Shown here in pieces: positions 1 through 8,269 of a stretch of DNA of 28,662 nucleotides (its first letter is position 1; every line of letters starts with the position of its first letter). Location: contig CAKRRH010000023.1 in assembly GCA_934394855.1 (NCBI GenBank), positions 1 to 28,662 of the forward strand. The letters are read 5' to 3'. Below the pieces are notes generated by a model. The model saw only the letters and a list, made by a program, of their open reading frames with translations. It was not told the origin of the DNA and searched no databases. This stretch comes from an uncultured Eubacteriales bacterium. Its GTDB lineage: Bacteria > Bacillota > Clostridia > Oscillospirales > Acutalibacteraceae. A program made the position numbers and the translations under genes.

Positions 1-1044
1 CCGCCCGAAGAAAAGCAAACGAAACTGATTGAAATTGAGATAAATGTCTGAAGAACTGGCGCTGTCACTCCGACAGCGGTGTTTGAGCCTGTATTTTTGG
101 CAGGAACGACCGTTTCAAGGGCGGTGCTTCATAATCAGGATTTCATTGATTCAATGGGATTGAATGTCGGCGATGAGGTGGTTGTCAGAAAAGCCGGTGA
201 AATCATTCCCGAAATCGTGAAAGTCGCAAAGCATAATTCGGACAGCGTTTATAAATTGCCTAAAATCTGTCCGTCGTGCGGCGCGGTGCTTTACCGTGAA
301 GAGGACGAGGCGGTGCTTAGGTGTGTTAATGCACAATGTCCGGCGCAGCTGACACGAAACCTGATTCATTTTGCGTCACGGGATGCAATGGACATTGAGG
401 GACTCGGAGAGGCGCTTATCAATGTGCTTGTTGAGAAAAAGATGATTACTTCGCCGATCGATATATATAAGCTCACCGTTGATGATATTGCAAAAATTGA
501 CCGAATGGGCGAAAAATCGGCTGACAATCTCATTCGTGCAATCGAAAAATCAAAGCAAAATGAGCTTTGGCGGCTGATTTTCGGCTTTGGAATAAGAATG
601 ATCGGGGCAAAAGCCGCAAAGCTGCTTGAGCAAAATTTCAGCGATATTTATGAAATCATGTCGGCGGAGATTTCCGATTATACGGCAATCGAGGGCTTTG
701 GCGAAATCATGGCTCGTCATGCATATGACTTTTTCCGCTTGCCTGAAACCGCCGTGTTGATTGACGGATTTAAAAATGTCGGAATGAATTTGAAATCCGC
801 CGAAAAAAATGATGATATGCGTTTTAGCGGCAAAACATTTGTGTTGACCGGAACATTGCCGACGCTCTCAAGAAACGAAGCAACCGAATTGATTGAAAAA
901 TTCGGCGGCAAAGCGTCATCAAGCGTGTCCAAAAAGACAGATTATTTGTTAGCCGGTGAGGCGGCAGGCTCAAAGCTGACAAAAGCGCAGTCGCTCGGCG
1001 TGACAATCATCAGCGAAGCGCAGTTTATGGATATGATAAAATAA
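1..1044 (+). CDS. ligA: NAD+-dependent DNA ligase LigA, 3' part, with an in-frame TGA
   Basis: LigA seals nicks in duplex DNA using NAD+ during replication and repair. The 5' end lies outside the window. Frame 1 is open from base 1, reading PPEEKQTKLIEIEINV, then hits TGA at 49-51 and continues as RTGAVTPTAVFEPVFLAGTTVSRA. In LigA this segment is normally NVGRTG..TP, so the TGA stands where a Gly codon (GGA) is expected. After the stop come the OB-fold, a C4 zinc finger (codons from base 268: CPSC, then CVNAQC), helix-hairpin-helix repeats (DIEGLGEAL, IDRMGEKSA, AIEGFGEIM) and a C-terminal BRCT domain (FSGKTFVLTGTLPTLSRNEA to the end). The downstream part is full length and undecayed. GTG at 79 is an internal Val, not a credible start. 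Family identity is certain; whether the TGA is real or a base error is unknown. Confidence 0.93.
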
Positions 1045-1078
1045 AGTAAAGTCAGAAAAAGCCGTTCAACAAAAATGA

Positions 1079-1122
1079 TATGCACCCCAAAAGTCAGACG
1101 CTTTTGGAGGTGCATAGTTTTT
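1079..1122 (+). terminator. Hairpin with T-run downstream of ligA
   Basis: Left arm ATGCACCCCAAAAG (1080-1093) pairs with CTTTTGGAGGTGCAT (1101-1115) with a single bulged base, and a run of five T follows. It fits an intrinsic terminator for ligA. The arms also resemble my recollection of the ends of some IS3-family (IS150-like) elements, which often read TGCACCCCAAAAG followed by TTAGAC; the sequence here is AAAAGTCAGAC. No transposase is present, so an IS origin is only a possibility. Confidence 0.6.
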
Positions 1123-1240
1123 ATGGACAAAACTGAAACAAAAGGTATAGTGCAGAAGTAAAACAGGTGTTATATTATATATTGACCTATTGGCTGATAA
1201 ACAAAAAGCTGAATTTGGCTTAAATATTCTTAAAATGATA
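1123..1240. other. Short non-coding gap between two hairpins; no gene recognised
   Basis: This AT-rich stretch lies between the ligA-proximal hairpin and the next terminator. The only ATG-started frame here, at 1123, stops after 12 codons and has no ribosome binding site. I see no tRNA or recognisable protein remnant. If the flanking hairpin is an insertion-sequence end, this could be residual element DNA, but nothing in the translation supports that. Confidence 0.4.
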
Positions 1241-1270
1241 AAAAGCATGAGGTTTTGCTCATGCTTTTTT
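1241..1270 (+). terminator. Intrinsic terminator hairpin
   Basis: An 11-bp perfect stem, AAAAGCATGAG (1241-1251) with CTCATGCTTTT (1258-1268), has a 6-nt loop and ends in a T-run. It is a second stop signal after ligA and insulates the MFS gene promoter that begins 40 bp later. Confidence 0.75.
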
Positions 1271-1308
1271 GTTAATTTGCCGAATTTTTTTAACCGTATT
1301 TTTTTGTA

Positions 1309-1336
1309 TTGACATTTGAAAAAACAGTGATAAAAT
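1309..1336 (+). promoter_or_regulatory. Sigma-A-like promoter for the MFS transporter gene
   Basis: TTGACA (1309-1314), a 16-nt spacer, then TAAAAT (1331-1336). It lies about 38 bp before the MFS start codon and just after a terminator, as expected for a monocistronic gene. Confidence 0.6.
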
Positions 1337-1373
1337 AAGCCTATCGGAATTTTATTCAGGAGAAATTGAATTT

Positions 1374-2543
1374 ATGTATTCGCTTATTCTTGCTGTAATT
1401 TATCTTGCGTTCATCAGCCTCGGCTTGCCCGATTCGTTGCTCGGTTCCGCCTGGCCTGTGATGCATGATGCACTCGGTGTTTCGGTGTCCTATGCCGGAA
1501 TCGTTTCAATGATCATTTCAATCGGCACGGTGCTTTCAAGCCTGCTTTCCGACCGAATGACGAAGCGCTTTTCGGCGCAGGTCGTAACGGCTGTGAGCGT
1601 TGCTATGACTGCGGCGGCTTTGTTCGGATTTTCTGTGTCAAAATCATTTTTTGTGCTTTGCCTTTGGGCAATTCCCTATGGTTTCGGCGCAGGTGCGGTG
1701 GACGCCGCACTTAACAATTATGTCGCAATCCATTATTCCTCAAGGCACATGAACTGGCTTCATTGCTTTTGGGGCGTCGGTTGCTCGATCAGCCCATATA
1801 TCATGGGATTTTGTCTTACGAAAAATTTCGGCTGGCAATCGGGCTATCGCACGGTATCAATTATTCAGACGGTGATTTTCGCAATCATTTTCTTGAGCCT
1901 TCCGCTTTGGAAAAAGCAAAATAAGCTCGATGATGTTGGCGAAAAGACGGAAGAAAAGCCTGTAAAAATGATTGATGCAATCAGAATTCGCGGCGTAATC
2001 TTTGCGCTGACAATATTTTTCGCATATTGCGCTCTTGAACAGACAGCAGGACTTTGGGCGGCGACATATCTTGTTGATTACTGCAAAATAAATGCCGAAA
2101 CTGCGGCAACATTTGCATCATTGTTCTATCTCGGAATCACCGTCGGACGCTTTTTAAGCGGATTCATCTCGGACAGACTCGGTGACCGAAAAATCATAAC
2201 GCTCGGTGTTTCAATGACGGTTTTCGGAATAGTTTTAGTGGCGTTATCGTTCATAACGGGCGTTTTGGCGCTTGTCGGACTGATTATAATCGGGCTTGGC
2301 TGTGCGCCGATTTACCCCGCAATGATTCATCAAACGCCGATTAGCTTCGGCAAGAATAATTCTCAGGCGATAATCGGAATGCAGATGGCTTGCGCTTATG
2401 TCGGAACATCGTTTATGCCGCCGCTTTTCGGACTGATTGCGGGACATATTTCCGTTGCACTTTTTCCGCTGTATTTGCTCATTTTTGCCGCACTGATTTT
2501 GATTATGTGCGCAAGGCTTAAAAGGGCAGTTGATAATAAATAA
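1374..2543 (+). CDS. Major facilitator superfamily transporter
   Basis: A 389-residue, very hydrophobic inner-membrane protein consistent with the 12-helix MFS fold. The cytoplasmic loop between helices 2 and 3 carries the MFS signature in the form SDRMTKRF (residues about 59-66). Its pseudo-repeat appears in the second half as SGFISDRLGDRK. A charged central loop (KKQNKLDDVGEKTEEKPVK) separates the two six-helix bundles. The N-terminus (FISLGLPDSLLGSAWPVM) and GVGCSISPYIMG resemble the FucP/YbjJ-like sugar or drug MFS subgroup, but substrate cannot be told. The ATG at 1374 follows AGGAG (1358-1362). The gene has its own promoter and ends at a shared bidirectional terminator, so it is probably transcribed alone. 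Confidence 0.88.
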   Translation: MYSLILAVIYLAFISLGLPDSLLGSAWPVMHDALGVSVSYAGIVSMIISIGTVLSSLLSDRMTKRFSAQVVTAVSVAMTAAALFGFSVSKSFFVLCLWAIPYGFGAGAVDAALNNYVAIHYSSRHMNWLHCFWGVGCSISPYIMGFCLTKNFGWQSGYRTVSIIQTVIFAIIFLSLPLWKKQNKLDDVGEKTEEKPVKMIDAIRIRGVIFALTIFFAYCALEQTAGLWAATYLVDYCKINAETAATFASLFYLGITVGRFLSGFISDRLGDRKIITLGVSMTVFGIVLVALSFITGVLALVGLIIIGLGCAPIYPAMIHQTPISFGKNNSQAIIGMQMACAYVGTSFMPPLFGLIAGHISVALFPLYLLIFAALILIMCARLKRAVDNK

Positions 2544-2549
2544 AAAAAT

Positions 2550-2582
2550 CGGGTGAATGGCAGTTTTGTTGCCGTCCACCCG
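2550..2582. terminator. Bidirectional terminator between MFS gene and sbcC
   Basis: CGGGTG a ATGGCA (2550-2562) pairs with TGCCGT c CACCCG (2570-2582) with one internal mismatch. A-rich sequence lies on the left and T-rich on the right, so it can end both the plus-strand MFS transcript and the minus-strand sbcC transcript. Confidence 0.75.
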
Positions 2583-2587
2583 TTATT

Positions 2588-5365
2588 TTATATTACGATT
2601 TGCGCTTTGCTTGTGCCGTCGCTGTTTTTGGTTATGACGATCTGTTTGTCGATTCGGCTTTGCAGCTCAAAAACATGAGAAATTATGCCGATTATTTTAT
2701 TGTTTTCGCTAAGCTCGAATAATGCTTTCATTGCAAGGTTGAGCGTTTCATCGTCAAGCGTTCCGAAGCCCTCATCAACGAACATTGAGCGAAGCTCAAT
2801 TCCCCCGGCGGCTTGTTGGATTTCATCGGAAAGACCAAGCGCAAGCGAAAGGGAAGCCAAAAATGATTCGCCGCCCGAAAGCGTTGAAACAGGTCTTGTC
2901 GTGGCGTTTGAGTGGTCCATTACATCAATGTCAAGTCCCGATTGACCGACATTTGAATTGCTCTGCTCACGGCGCTTTAATTCATATTGCCGACCGGTCA
3001 TTATCAGCAGTCGGCGGTTTGCATGGCGCAAAATGCTGTCAAAATAATGCATTTGAACATAGGTTTCAAGCGATATTTTTTGCTTGCCCGAAAGCGAGCC
3101 GTTCGCCGTATCCGAAAGCAGTTTTAACTGTGCATATTGCTTTGTGAGCCGATCTGTTTGTGCGATTATGTTGCAAAGTCCGTCATATGACGATTGATTT
3201 TTGGAAATTCGAGCCGAGATTTCGACCAATCTTTCATCATATACCGTCTTTTCATCGGATAAGACTTTCAGCTCACAGCGAAGCTTGTCAACATCTGCCT
3301 TTTGGCTTGAATCAATCCGTGTGCTGAGCGTTTTGATTGCGGCCAGCGTTATGTCATGCTGCTTTTGCAGCTGTTCAAATTCTTTTTTAGCCGACTCAAA
3401 CGCAAGATTCAGTTCATTTTTTTCGGCTTGCAGCTTCTTTGCGTTATCATGAGCCTTTGCTCGTGACTCAAACGGCAGTTTTGCTTTCAAAGCGGCGTAT
3501 TGCTTTTCTAACTGGCTTATGCGCTCAGTCGCCGTGGCAATTTCTGTGGTGATTTTTGTTGATTTGTCTGTTGCAGCATTAAGCCGGCTGTCGTTTTTCG
3601 GGATAAGCTCATTTGTGATGCTGTCAAGCCGCAAAACGCATTTTTGCATATTGTTGAGCTCACCGTTAAGCTTGGCTTTTTCGGCTTTTGCTTTGTCAAA
3701 ATGAAGTTTGATGCTTTGAGGGATCGTTTCGGGCTCACATTCACCGAAAATCAGCTTCGCTGAATTTTGAATATGCTCGGCGTCCGCTTTGAGCAGTCCC
3801 TTTTTCTCACCGCAAATTCGGCTGATTTCGTCAACCTGCGTTTTATATGATTCAAGCGCCGACTTCATCTTCTCAAGTGTGTTTCTGTCAACGGCACCGT
3901 CGGTCAAAGCAGCAGGTGAGGGGTGAGTTGTCGAGCCGCATACCGGGCATTTTTCATTGTCCTTCAGCGACATTGCAAGCAGTCCTGCCTGCTCATCGAA
4001 AAATGCACGCTCAGCGCATCGATATTCGTCGCTCTTGTTTGTGTAATTTTGAGCGGCGGCTTTATATTTTGCGCTTTGCTTTGCATATTCCTGTTTTTGA
4101 GCGGTATATTTTTGATAGTCGGAATTTAGCTTTGTCAGCTTGTCCGTTCTGTCCTCGATTTTTTCAAAATTCGCTTTGAGTGTGATAAGCTTGGTCGGGC
4201 AGTCCTTTAAAGATGATTGCTCATTTTGCAGTTTTTGCTGTTCCGATTTAATGCTTTCGATTTGGTTCTCGTTTGTCTGTAATAGTTTATTAAGCGTCTT
4301 GAGCGCCGTTTTTTCATCTTCGATCTGCTTTGCCTGTGCGTCTAATGAGTCATATTCCTTTAGTGATTCAAGCGCATTTTGAAGTGCGATTGCCGCCTTT
4401 TCACGCTCGCCCTCACGGCTGTTTTCAAAATCATATTTTTCTTTCGCGGGCTTTAATTTTTCCGACAAAACGACAAGCTCGGCTTTGTCCTTTTCGATTT
4501 TCTCAAGGTCGCTTTTAAGCTGCTCGGCTTTTCCGAGTTTTGCGCTCAAATCCTTGATTTGGCTCTGCATTTTGTCGGCTGTTTCGGCAATTTTTGTGCG
4601 TTCTGCGTTGTCCCCGACGATGATTTTTTTAACAATGTCGATTATCTCAACACCCGGTGTTGTTTGCAAATGCTCCTTTATGTCCGTAATTTTTTCATAA
4701 AACGGGCTTGACTCTTCAATCGAAACCGAATCAAGATAAATTCGCTCGTTTTGCAGGGTTTTATCAATCTGCGAGGACATCAAATTCGCTTTTTCCTTGA
4801 TTTTTTGCTGGAATGAAATATATTTGCCTGTTTTGAAAATCTCACGGAAAATTGCGCTTCGGGTTTTGGTGTCGGAATTGAGCAGCTTTTGAAAATCCCC
4901 CTGCGCTATCATTGCAATTTGAGAGAACTGATTTTTGTCAATCCCGATTATTTCATAAATCGCCGAGTTTACGGCGGTTTCTTTATATATGCTCGGTCGG
5001 TCGTCAGAAAAATGAAGCTCGGCGCTCGCTTTTTCCTCGGTTTCACCGCCGCCTCTTTTTGCACGGCGAATATATGTCGGGTTGCGCCGAACGGTATATT
5101 GCACATTCCGATATTCAAAAATCAGTTCGACAAATGTTTCTGTGTCAAGGTCGGCATAGTTGCTTCGAAGGTCCTTTGCGTCTCTCGAATTTCCGCTCGG
5201 CTTGCCGAAAAGCGCATATGCAATTGCGTCAAAAATCGTGGTTTTGCCTGCACCCGTTTTGCCTGTGATGAGATATATTCCGCTTTTGCCGAGCTTTGTA
5301 AAATCAATCACGGTCTTGTCTTTGTATGGACCAAAAGCGCTTATTGTAAGTTTGATAGGCAGCAT
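2588..5365 (-). CDS. sbcC: Exonuclease SbcCD, ATPase subunit SbcC
   Basis: A 925-residue SMC/Rad50-like ATPase that with SbcD opens hairpins and processes protein-blocked or broken DNA ends. The N-terminus has Walker A GKTGAGKTT (residues 35-43). Two long coiled-coil arms flank a zinc hook CPVCGSTTHPSP near residue 470. The C-terminal ATPase half has the ABC signature LSGGESFLASLSLALGLSD, Walker B SMFVDEGFGTLD and the switch histidine in IGIISHVFEL. Length is in the usual range for SbcC. The start ATG (5363-5365) has GGAGG overlapping the end of sbcD; only 2 bp separate the genes, so translation is probably coupled. Many frames on the opposite strand are open here because of codon bias and are not genes. 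Confidence 0.95.
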   Translation of the reverse strand: MLPIKLTISAFGPYKDKTVIDFTKLGKSGIYLITGKTGAGKTTIFDAIAYALFGKPSGNSRDAKDLRSNYADLDTETFVELIFEYRNVQYTVRRNPTYIRRAKRGGGETEEKASAELHFSDDRPSIYKETAVNSAIYEIIGIDKNQFSQIAMIAQGDFQKLLNSDTKTRSAIFREIFKTGKYISFQQKIKEKANLMSSQIDKTLQNERIYLDSVSIEESSPFYEKITDIKEHLQTTPGVEIIDIVKKIIVGDNAERTKIAETADKMQSQIKDLSAKLGKAEQLKSDLEKIEKDKAELVVLSEKLKPAKEKYDFENSREGEREKAAIALQNALESLKEYDSLDAQAKQIEDEKTALKTLNKLLQTNENQIESIKSEQQKLQNEQSSLKDCPTKLITLKANFEKIEDRTDKLTKLNSDYQKYTAQKQEYAKQSAKYKAAAQNYTNKSDEYRCAERAFFDEQAGLLAMSLKDNEKCPVCGSTTHPSPAALTDGAVDRNTLEKMKSALESYKTQVDEISRICGEKKGLLKADAEHIQNSAKLIFGECEPETIPQSIKLHFDKAKAEKAKLNGELNNMQKCVLRLDSITNELIPKNDSRLNAATDKSTKITTEIATATERISQLEKQYAALKAKLPFESRAKAHDNAKKLQAEKNELNLAFESAKKEFEQLQKQHDITLAAIKTLSTRIDSSQKADVDKLRCELKVLSDEKTVYDERLVEISARISKNQSSYDGLCNIIAQTDRLTKQYAQLKLLSDTANGSLSGKQKISLETYVQMHYFDSILRHANRRLLIMTGRQYELKRREQSNSNVGQSGLDIDVMDHSNATTRPVSTLSGGESFLASLSLALGLSDEIQQAAGGIELRSMFVDEGFGTLDDETLNLAMKALFELSENNKIIGIISHVFELQSRIDKQIVITKNSDGTSKAQIVI

Positions 5366-5367
5366 TT

Positions 5368-6492
5368 TCAGTCCTCCGTTTGCTCGAAAATTTCGTTGAT
5401 GATTTTTGTCATGTCATCGCTTAAATCATCGCCGTTTTGGCTTTTATATAATTCGCAAAAAAGCTCGGTCGGCGTTTTATTCGCAATGCTGTCAGCACCC
5501 GAAATCTCTTCGAAATGGCGGGTCTGCATATTGTCATAGTCAAGCTTCATTATGTTCGGGTAAAACTCCCGAAGCTTTGAGAGCGCTCCGGGGTCGGGGA
5601 TTTCATCTGTCAGGGTGATATGAACATAATCTGACGGCGACGGGTCGTTATATCCGACGGCGGTGATTTGCTCATAACTGCCCTTTAGCTCTCTCATGTT
5701 GTGAAGGGGTTTAAGCGGATATTCGGTTACTGTTATGTTGTCTTTCTCATTCAACTCGACTAATGTGACCGATTTATCTTTTGCGGCTTCGGAAAATGAA
5801 TATTTCAGCGGTGAGCCGCAATATCGCACATAATTATCACCCAGGGTCTGCGGCATATGGAGATGACCGAGCGCCGTGTAGTCAAACGGTGCAAACAATG
5901 ATATATCCACATTATCTGAGCCGCCGACAAATATTTCTTCCGACTCGCTTTTTGTTGCACCTGTGACAAACTGATGACAAATCAGCACATTTCGCACGGT
6001 CGAATCGACATTTATGCTTGACAACACCGCTTTAAGCGCAGAATTAGTGTCGGTTATATCAATGTTCGGATAATATTTGCGAATCATTGACGGTTTGATA
6101 AACGGCAAAAGATAAAAGTTCACTGCGCCGAATCGGTCGCTTAGTGTGACGGTCTTGACCGCACCTGTGAAAACAGGGGAAATATGAAGTCCGTTTTGCT
6201 CAAATATCTTTTCACCGAAGCTCAATCGCTCAGCGCTGTCATGGTTTCCGCTGATGATGAGCGTGTCAATCGGGCGGCGGCAAAGCTCGGTCAAAAAATC
6301 GTCAAAAACGGTGACCGCCTCTGCGCTCGGAACGGATTTATCATATATATCGCCCGAAATCAAAACAGCATTTGCCTTTGTTTCGTCGATTGTGTTTAGT
6401 ATTTGCTTAATGATAAACCGCTGATCCTCGATCATTGAGTAGCCGTTCACGGTTTTGCCGATATGAAGGTCGGACAGATGAATAAATTTCAT
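5368..6492 (-). CDS. sbcD: Exonuclease SbcCD, nuclease subunit SbcD
   Basis: A 374-residue Mre11-type metallophosphoesterase, the Mn-dependent nuclease partner of SbcC. The metal-binding motifs occur in order: SDLHIG (D8, H10), ISGDIYD, ISGNHDS, ICHQF and ALGHLHMP. The C-terminal part is the SbcD-type capping and SbcC-binding region. The frame stays open upstream to 6747, overlapping nth, but the conserved N-terminus MKFIHLSDLHIGK begins at ATG 6490-6492. AGGGGA lies a few bases upstream of that ATG, so I chose this start. Middle gene of nth-sbcD-sbcC. Confidence 0.95.
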   Translation of the reverse strand: MKFIHLSDLHIGKTVNGYSMIEDQRFIIKQILNTIDETKANAVLISGDIYDKSVPSAEAVTVFDDFLTELCRRPIDTLIISGNHDSAERLSFGEKIFEQNGLHISPVFTGAVKTVTLSDRFGAVNFYLLPFIKPSMIRKYYPNIDITDTNSALKAVLSSINVDSTVRNVLICHQFVTGATKSESEEIFVGGSDNVDISLFAPFDYTALGHLHMPQTLGDNYVRYCGSPLKYSFSEAAKDKSVTLVELNEKDNITVTEYPLKPLHNMRELKGSYEQITAVGYNDPSPSDYVHITLTDEIPDPGALSKLREFYPNIMKLDYDNMQTRHFEEISGADSIANKTPTELFCELYKSQNGDDLSDDMTKIINEIFEQTED

Positions 6493-6559
6493 GAAAATTC
6501 CCCTGTGTGTGGTTTTATGTATTATAATTATAATAAAATTTGAGTACGATAAACAGGAC

Positions 6560-7198
6560 TTATTTGGATTTTGCTTTATATTCCGAACAAATATCGTGAA
6601 ATTCGCAAAGCTCGCATTTCGGAGTCGGCGCTTTGCAAACATCTCGTCCGAACATAACGATTCGATGGCAAAAATCACTGCTTTCTTCCGGCGGCAATAT
6701 TTTGCGAAGCTCGGTTTCAACTTTTTTGGGGTCTTTGGTTGCGACAAGACCGAGCCTGTTTGAAATGCGGATCAAATGGGTGTCGGTGACGACCGCAGGC
6801 TGATGATATATGTCGCCCATGATAAGGTTAGCGGTCTTTCTGCCGACGCCGGGCAAACGGGTGAGTTCATCGATTGAATCGGGAACTTTGCCGCCGAATT
6901 CATCACGCAGCATTATGCACATATTGACAATGTCGCGAGCCTTGGTTTTATAGAGTCCGCATGAGCGTATCATTTCGCCGACATCTTCGGGATTTGCGTT
7001 TGCAAAGTCGTCGATTGAGCGATATTTTTCAAATAACGGTCCTGTGACAATGTTTACACGCTTGTCGGTGCATTGAGCGGACAGTCTGGTTGCAATAAGA
7101 AGCTCATGCGGCTTTTTTGCAACAAGCGAACATTGCGCTTCGGGATAGCGCAGCTTTAAGCGGTCTACTGCCGTTTGTGCCTTTTGCTTTTTGGTCAT
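6560..7198 (-). CDS. nth: Endonuclease III (DNA glycosylase/AP lyase)
   Basis: A 212-residue base-excision repair enzyme that removes oxidised pyrimidines and cleaves the abasic site. It has the helix-hairpin-helix LPGVGRKTANLIMG, whose Lys is the catalytic lysine of the family. The catalytic Asp is in VVTDTHLIRISNRLG, with T where many homologues have V or E before DTH. The C-terminal 4Fe-4S loop CKAPTPKCELCEFHDIC has the expected C-x6-C-x2-C-x5-C spacing. The start ATG is preceded by GGGGAGA. It is the first gene of a minus-strand operon with sbcD (67 bp gap) and sbcC, behind a good promoter at 7231-7259. Confidence 0.95.
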   Translation of the reverse strand: MTKKQKAQTAVDRLKLRYPEAQCSLVAKKPHELLIATRLSAQCTDKRVNIVTGPLFEKYRSIDDFANANPEDVGEMIRSCGLYKTKARDIVNMCIMLRDEFGGKVPDSIDELTRLPGVGRKTANLIMGDIYHQPAVVTDTHLIRISNRLGLVATKDPKKVETELRKILPPEESSDFCHRIVMFGRDVCKAPTPKCELCEFHDICSEYKAKSK

Positions 7199-7230
7199 CT
7201 CAGTTTCTCCCCATGTTTTTGTTTATTGTA

Positions 7231-7259
7231 ATTTTATCATCATTTTGCCCCTTTTTCAA
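7231..7259 (-). promoter_or_regulatory. Sigma-A-like promoter for nth-sbcD-sbcC
   Basis: On the minus strand TTGAAA (plus 7254-7259), a 17-nt spacer, and TAAAAT (plus 7231-7236) lie about 33 bp upstream of the nth start. It is back to back with the ruvC-side promoter about 60 bp away. Confidence 0.6.
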
Positions 7260-7317
7260 TAGTAAACCTTAATCAGCGACCGAATGTAAATATTGCCTTA
7301 ATATTTGTAATTTATCG

Positions 7318-7346
7318 TTGAATTAACCCTGTTTGTGTGGTATAAT
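7318..7346 (+). promoter_or_regulatory. Sigma-A-like promoter, probably for the ruvCAB run
   Basis: TTGAAT (7318-7323), a 17-nt spacer containing GTGTGG just upstream of the -10, then a perfect TATAAT (7341-7346). Transcription would start near 7353, giving a leader of about 370 nt before ruvC that contains the palindrome cluster. A closer secondary promoter for ruvC cannot be excluded. Confidence 0.6.
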
Positions 7347-7379
7347 AACTCAGATAATGAGCAATTATATCATTTACAA

Positions 7380-7699
7380 CCTTTTTCGTGAAAAAGGCAA
7401 CGATTATTCATTACTTTTTCTGAAGAAAAAGTAACCAAAAAGACTTTATCTATTTTCATAAAAACATCAGAAGATATTTTTATGAAAATGTATGGGCTTG
7501 TTACTTTTTTCGGAATAGAGTTATGATTACAAGTTGTGCTTTTTTATACGAAAGAAGCAAAATATGATAATTTCACTATAATTTCAGTTAGAGATTAGTA
7601 AAAAAATATACGGTTGATTTTAATATTATGTTATCTGACATAATATTAAAATCCGAATAAAGCTTTTTGGTATTACCTTTTTCGAGAAAAAGGTAACGA
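7380..7699. repeat. Cluster of five palindromes with MITE/REP-like architecture
   Basis: There is no ORF here. Palindromes: 7380-7397 (CCTTTTTC gt GAAAAAGG); 7411-7434 (TTACTTTTTCT ga AGAAAAAGTAA); 7452-7489 (13-bp perfect arms); 7616-7653 (16-bp perfect arms around TATCTG); 7673-7696 (TTACCTTTTTC ga GAAAAAGGTAA). The first and last share a 24-nt direct repeat (7380-7403 and 7676-7699) differing at two positions by my count. Also, 7411-7442 is nearly the reverse complement of 7663-7696: each has the palindrome followed, reading inward, by CCAAAAAG. That gives imperfect terminal inverted repeats of about 32 bp around an AT-rich core, as in a miniature inverted-repeat element. It sits in the probable ruvC leader. 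Confidence 0.65.
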
Positions 7700-7725
7700 A
7701 CATATACGCATTTAGGGAGAATTTG

Positions 7726-8232
7726 ATGATAATAATGGGGCTTGATCCGGGGTATGCGATTGTCGGATACGGGATAGTGGCATATGAAGGGAACAAATTT
7801 AAGACGCTTGATTTCGGTGCGATAACGACCGACAAGGACACCGATTTTTCGGAGCGGTTAAAGCAAATTTATGACGGCGTCAATTATTTGATGAAAAAGT
7901 GGAAGCCGTGTGCGATGTCGGTGGAAAAGCTGTTCTTCAACACCAACACGACTACGGCGATCGGAGTTGCGGAAGCAAGGGGAGTATGTTTGCTTTCAGC
8001 CTTCGAGAACAACGCAACGCTCTATGAATATACGCCGCTTCAGGTCAAACAGTCGGTCACCGGATATGGCAGAGCCGACAAAAAGCAGGTTCAGGAAATG
8101 ACCAAAATGCTGCTCGGACTTGACAGCGTTCCAAAGCCCGATGACACGGCGGACGCACTTGCAATGGCAATTTGCCACGCTCATTCGTCGGGGTCGCTGA
8201 CAGGGGCGCTTGGCAACATCAAGCTGCGATAG
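7726..8232 (+). CDS. ruvC: Holliday junction endonuclease RuvC
   Basis: A 168-residue RNase-H-fold resolvase that cuts Holliday junctions with RuvAB. Acidic catalytic residues are visible: D in MGLDPGYAIVGYG near the N-terminus, E in SVEKLFFN, and the C-terminal pair in KPDDTADALAMAICH. Start choice: TTG 7723, ATG 7726 and ATG 7735 are in frame. AGGGAG at 7714-7719 is 6 nt from ATG 7726, which I prefer. It is the first gene of ruvC-ruvA-ruvB, and the full set in one place is typical. The end (GNIKLR) is slightly longer than some homologues but normal. Confidence 0.95.
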   Translation: MIIMGLDPGYAIVGYGIVAYEGNKFKTLDFGAITTDKDTDFSERLKQIYDGVNYLMKKWKPCAMSVEKLFFNTNTTTAIGVAEARGVCLLSAFENNATLYEYTPLQVKQSVTGYGRADKKQVQEMTKMLLGLDSVPKPDDTADALAMAICHAHSSGSLTGALGNIKLR

Positions 8233-8269
8233 GCTTTGATTAAAATATCTGTAAAACGAGGACACAAAA

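Noticed and set aside
49..51. UGA recoded as glycine, as in SR1/Gracilibacteria
   Set aside because: Several genes here end at TGA at the expected family length (ruvA, ruvB, ecfA1, sbcD), and no other core gene contains an internal TGA.
79..1044. A 321-residue protein starting at GTG 79
   Set aside because: The GTG is an internal Val codon of LigA; the same frame continues upstream to base 1 apart from the TGA.
4889..5539. A 216-codon plus-strand frame opposite sbcC/sbcD
   Set aside because: It is antisense to the conserved SbcC N-terminus, has no recognisable domain and no ribosome site; it is open because of codon bias.
5368..6747. A 459-residue SbcD with an extended N-terminus
   Set aside because: The extension overlaps nth and has no family similarity; a good ribosome site and the conserved start MKFIHLSDLHIG are at 6492.
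7380..7699. CRISPR array
   Set aside because: The repeats are palindromes of differing sequence without regular spacing or unique spacers, and no cas genes are present.
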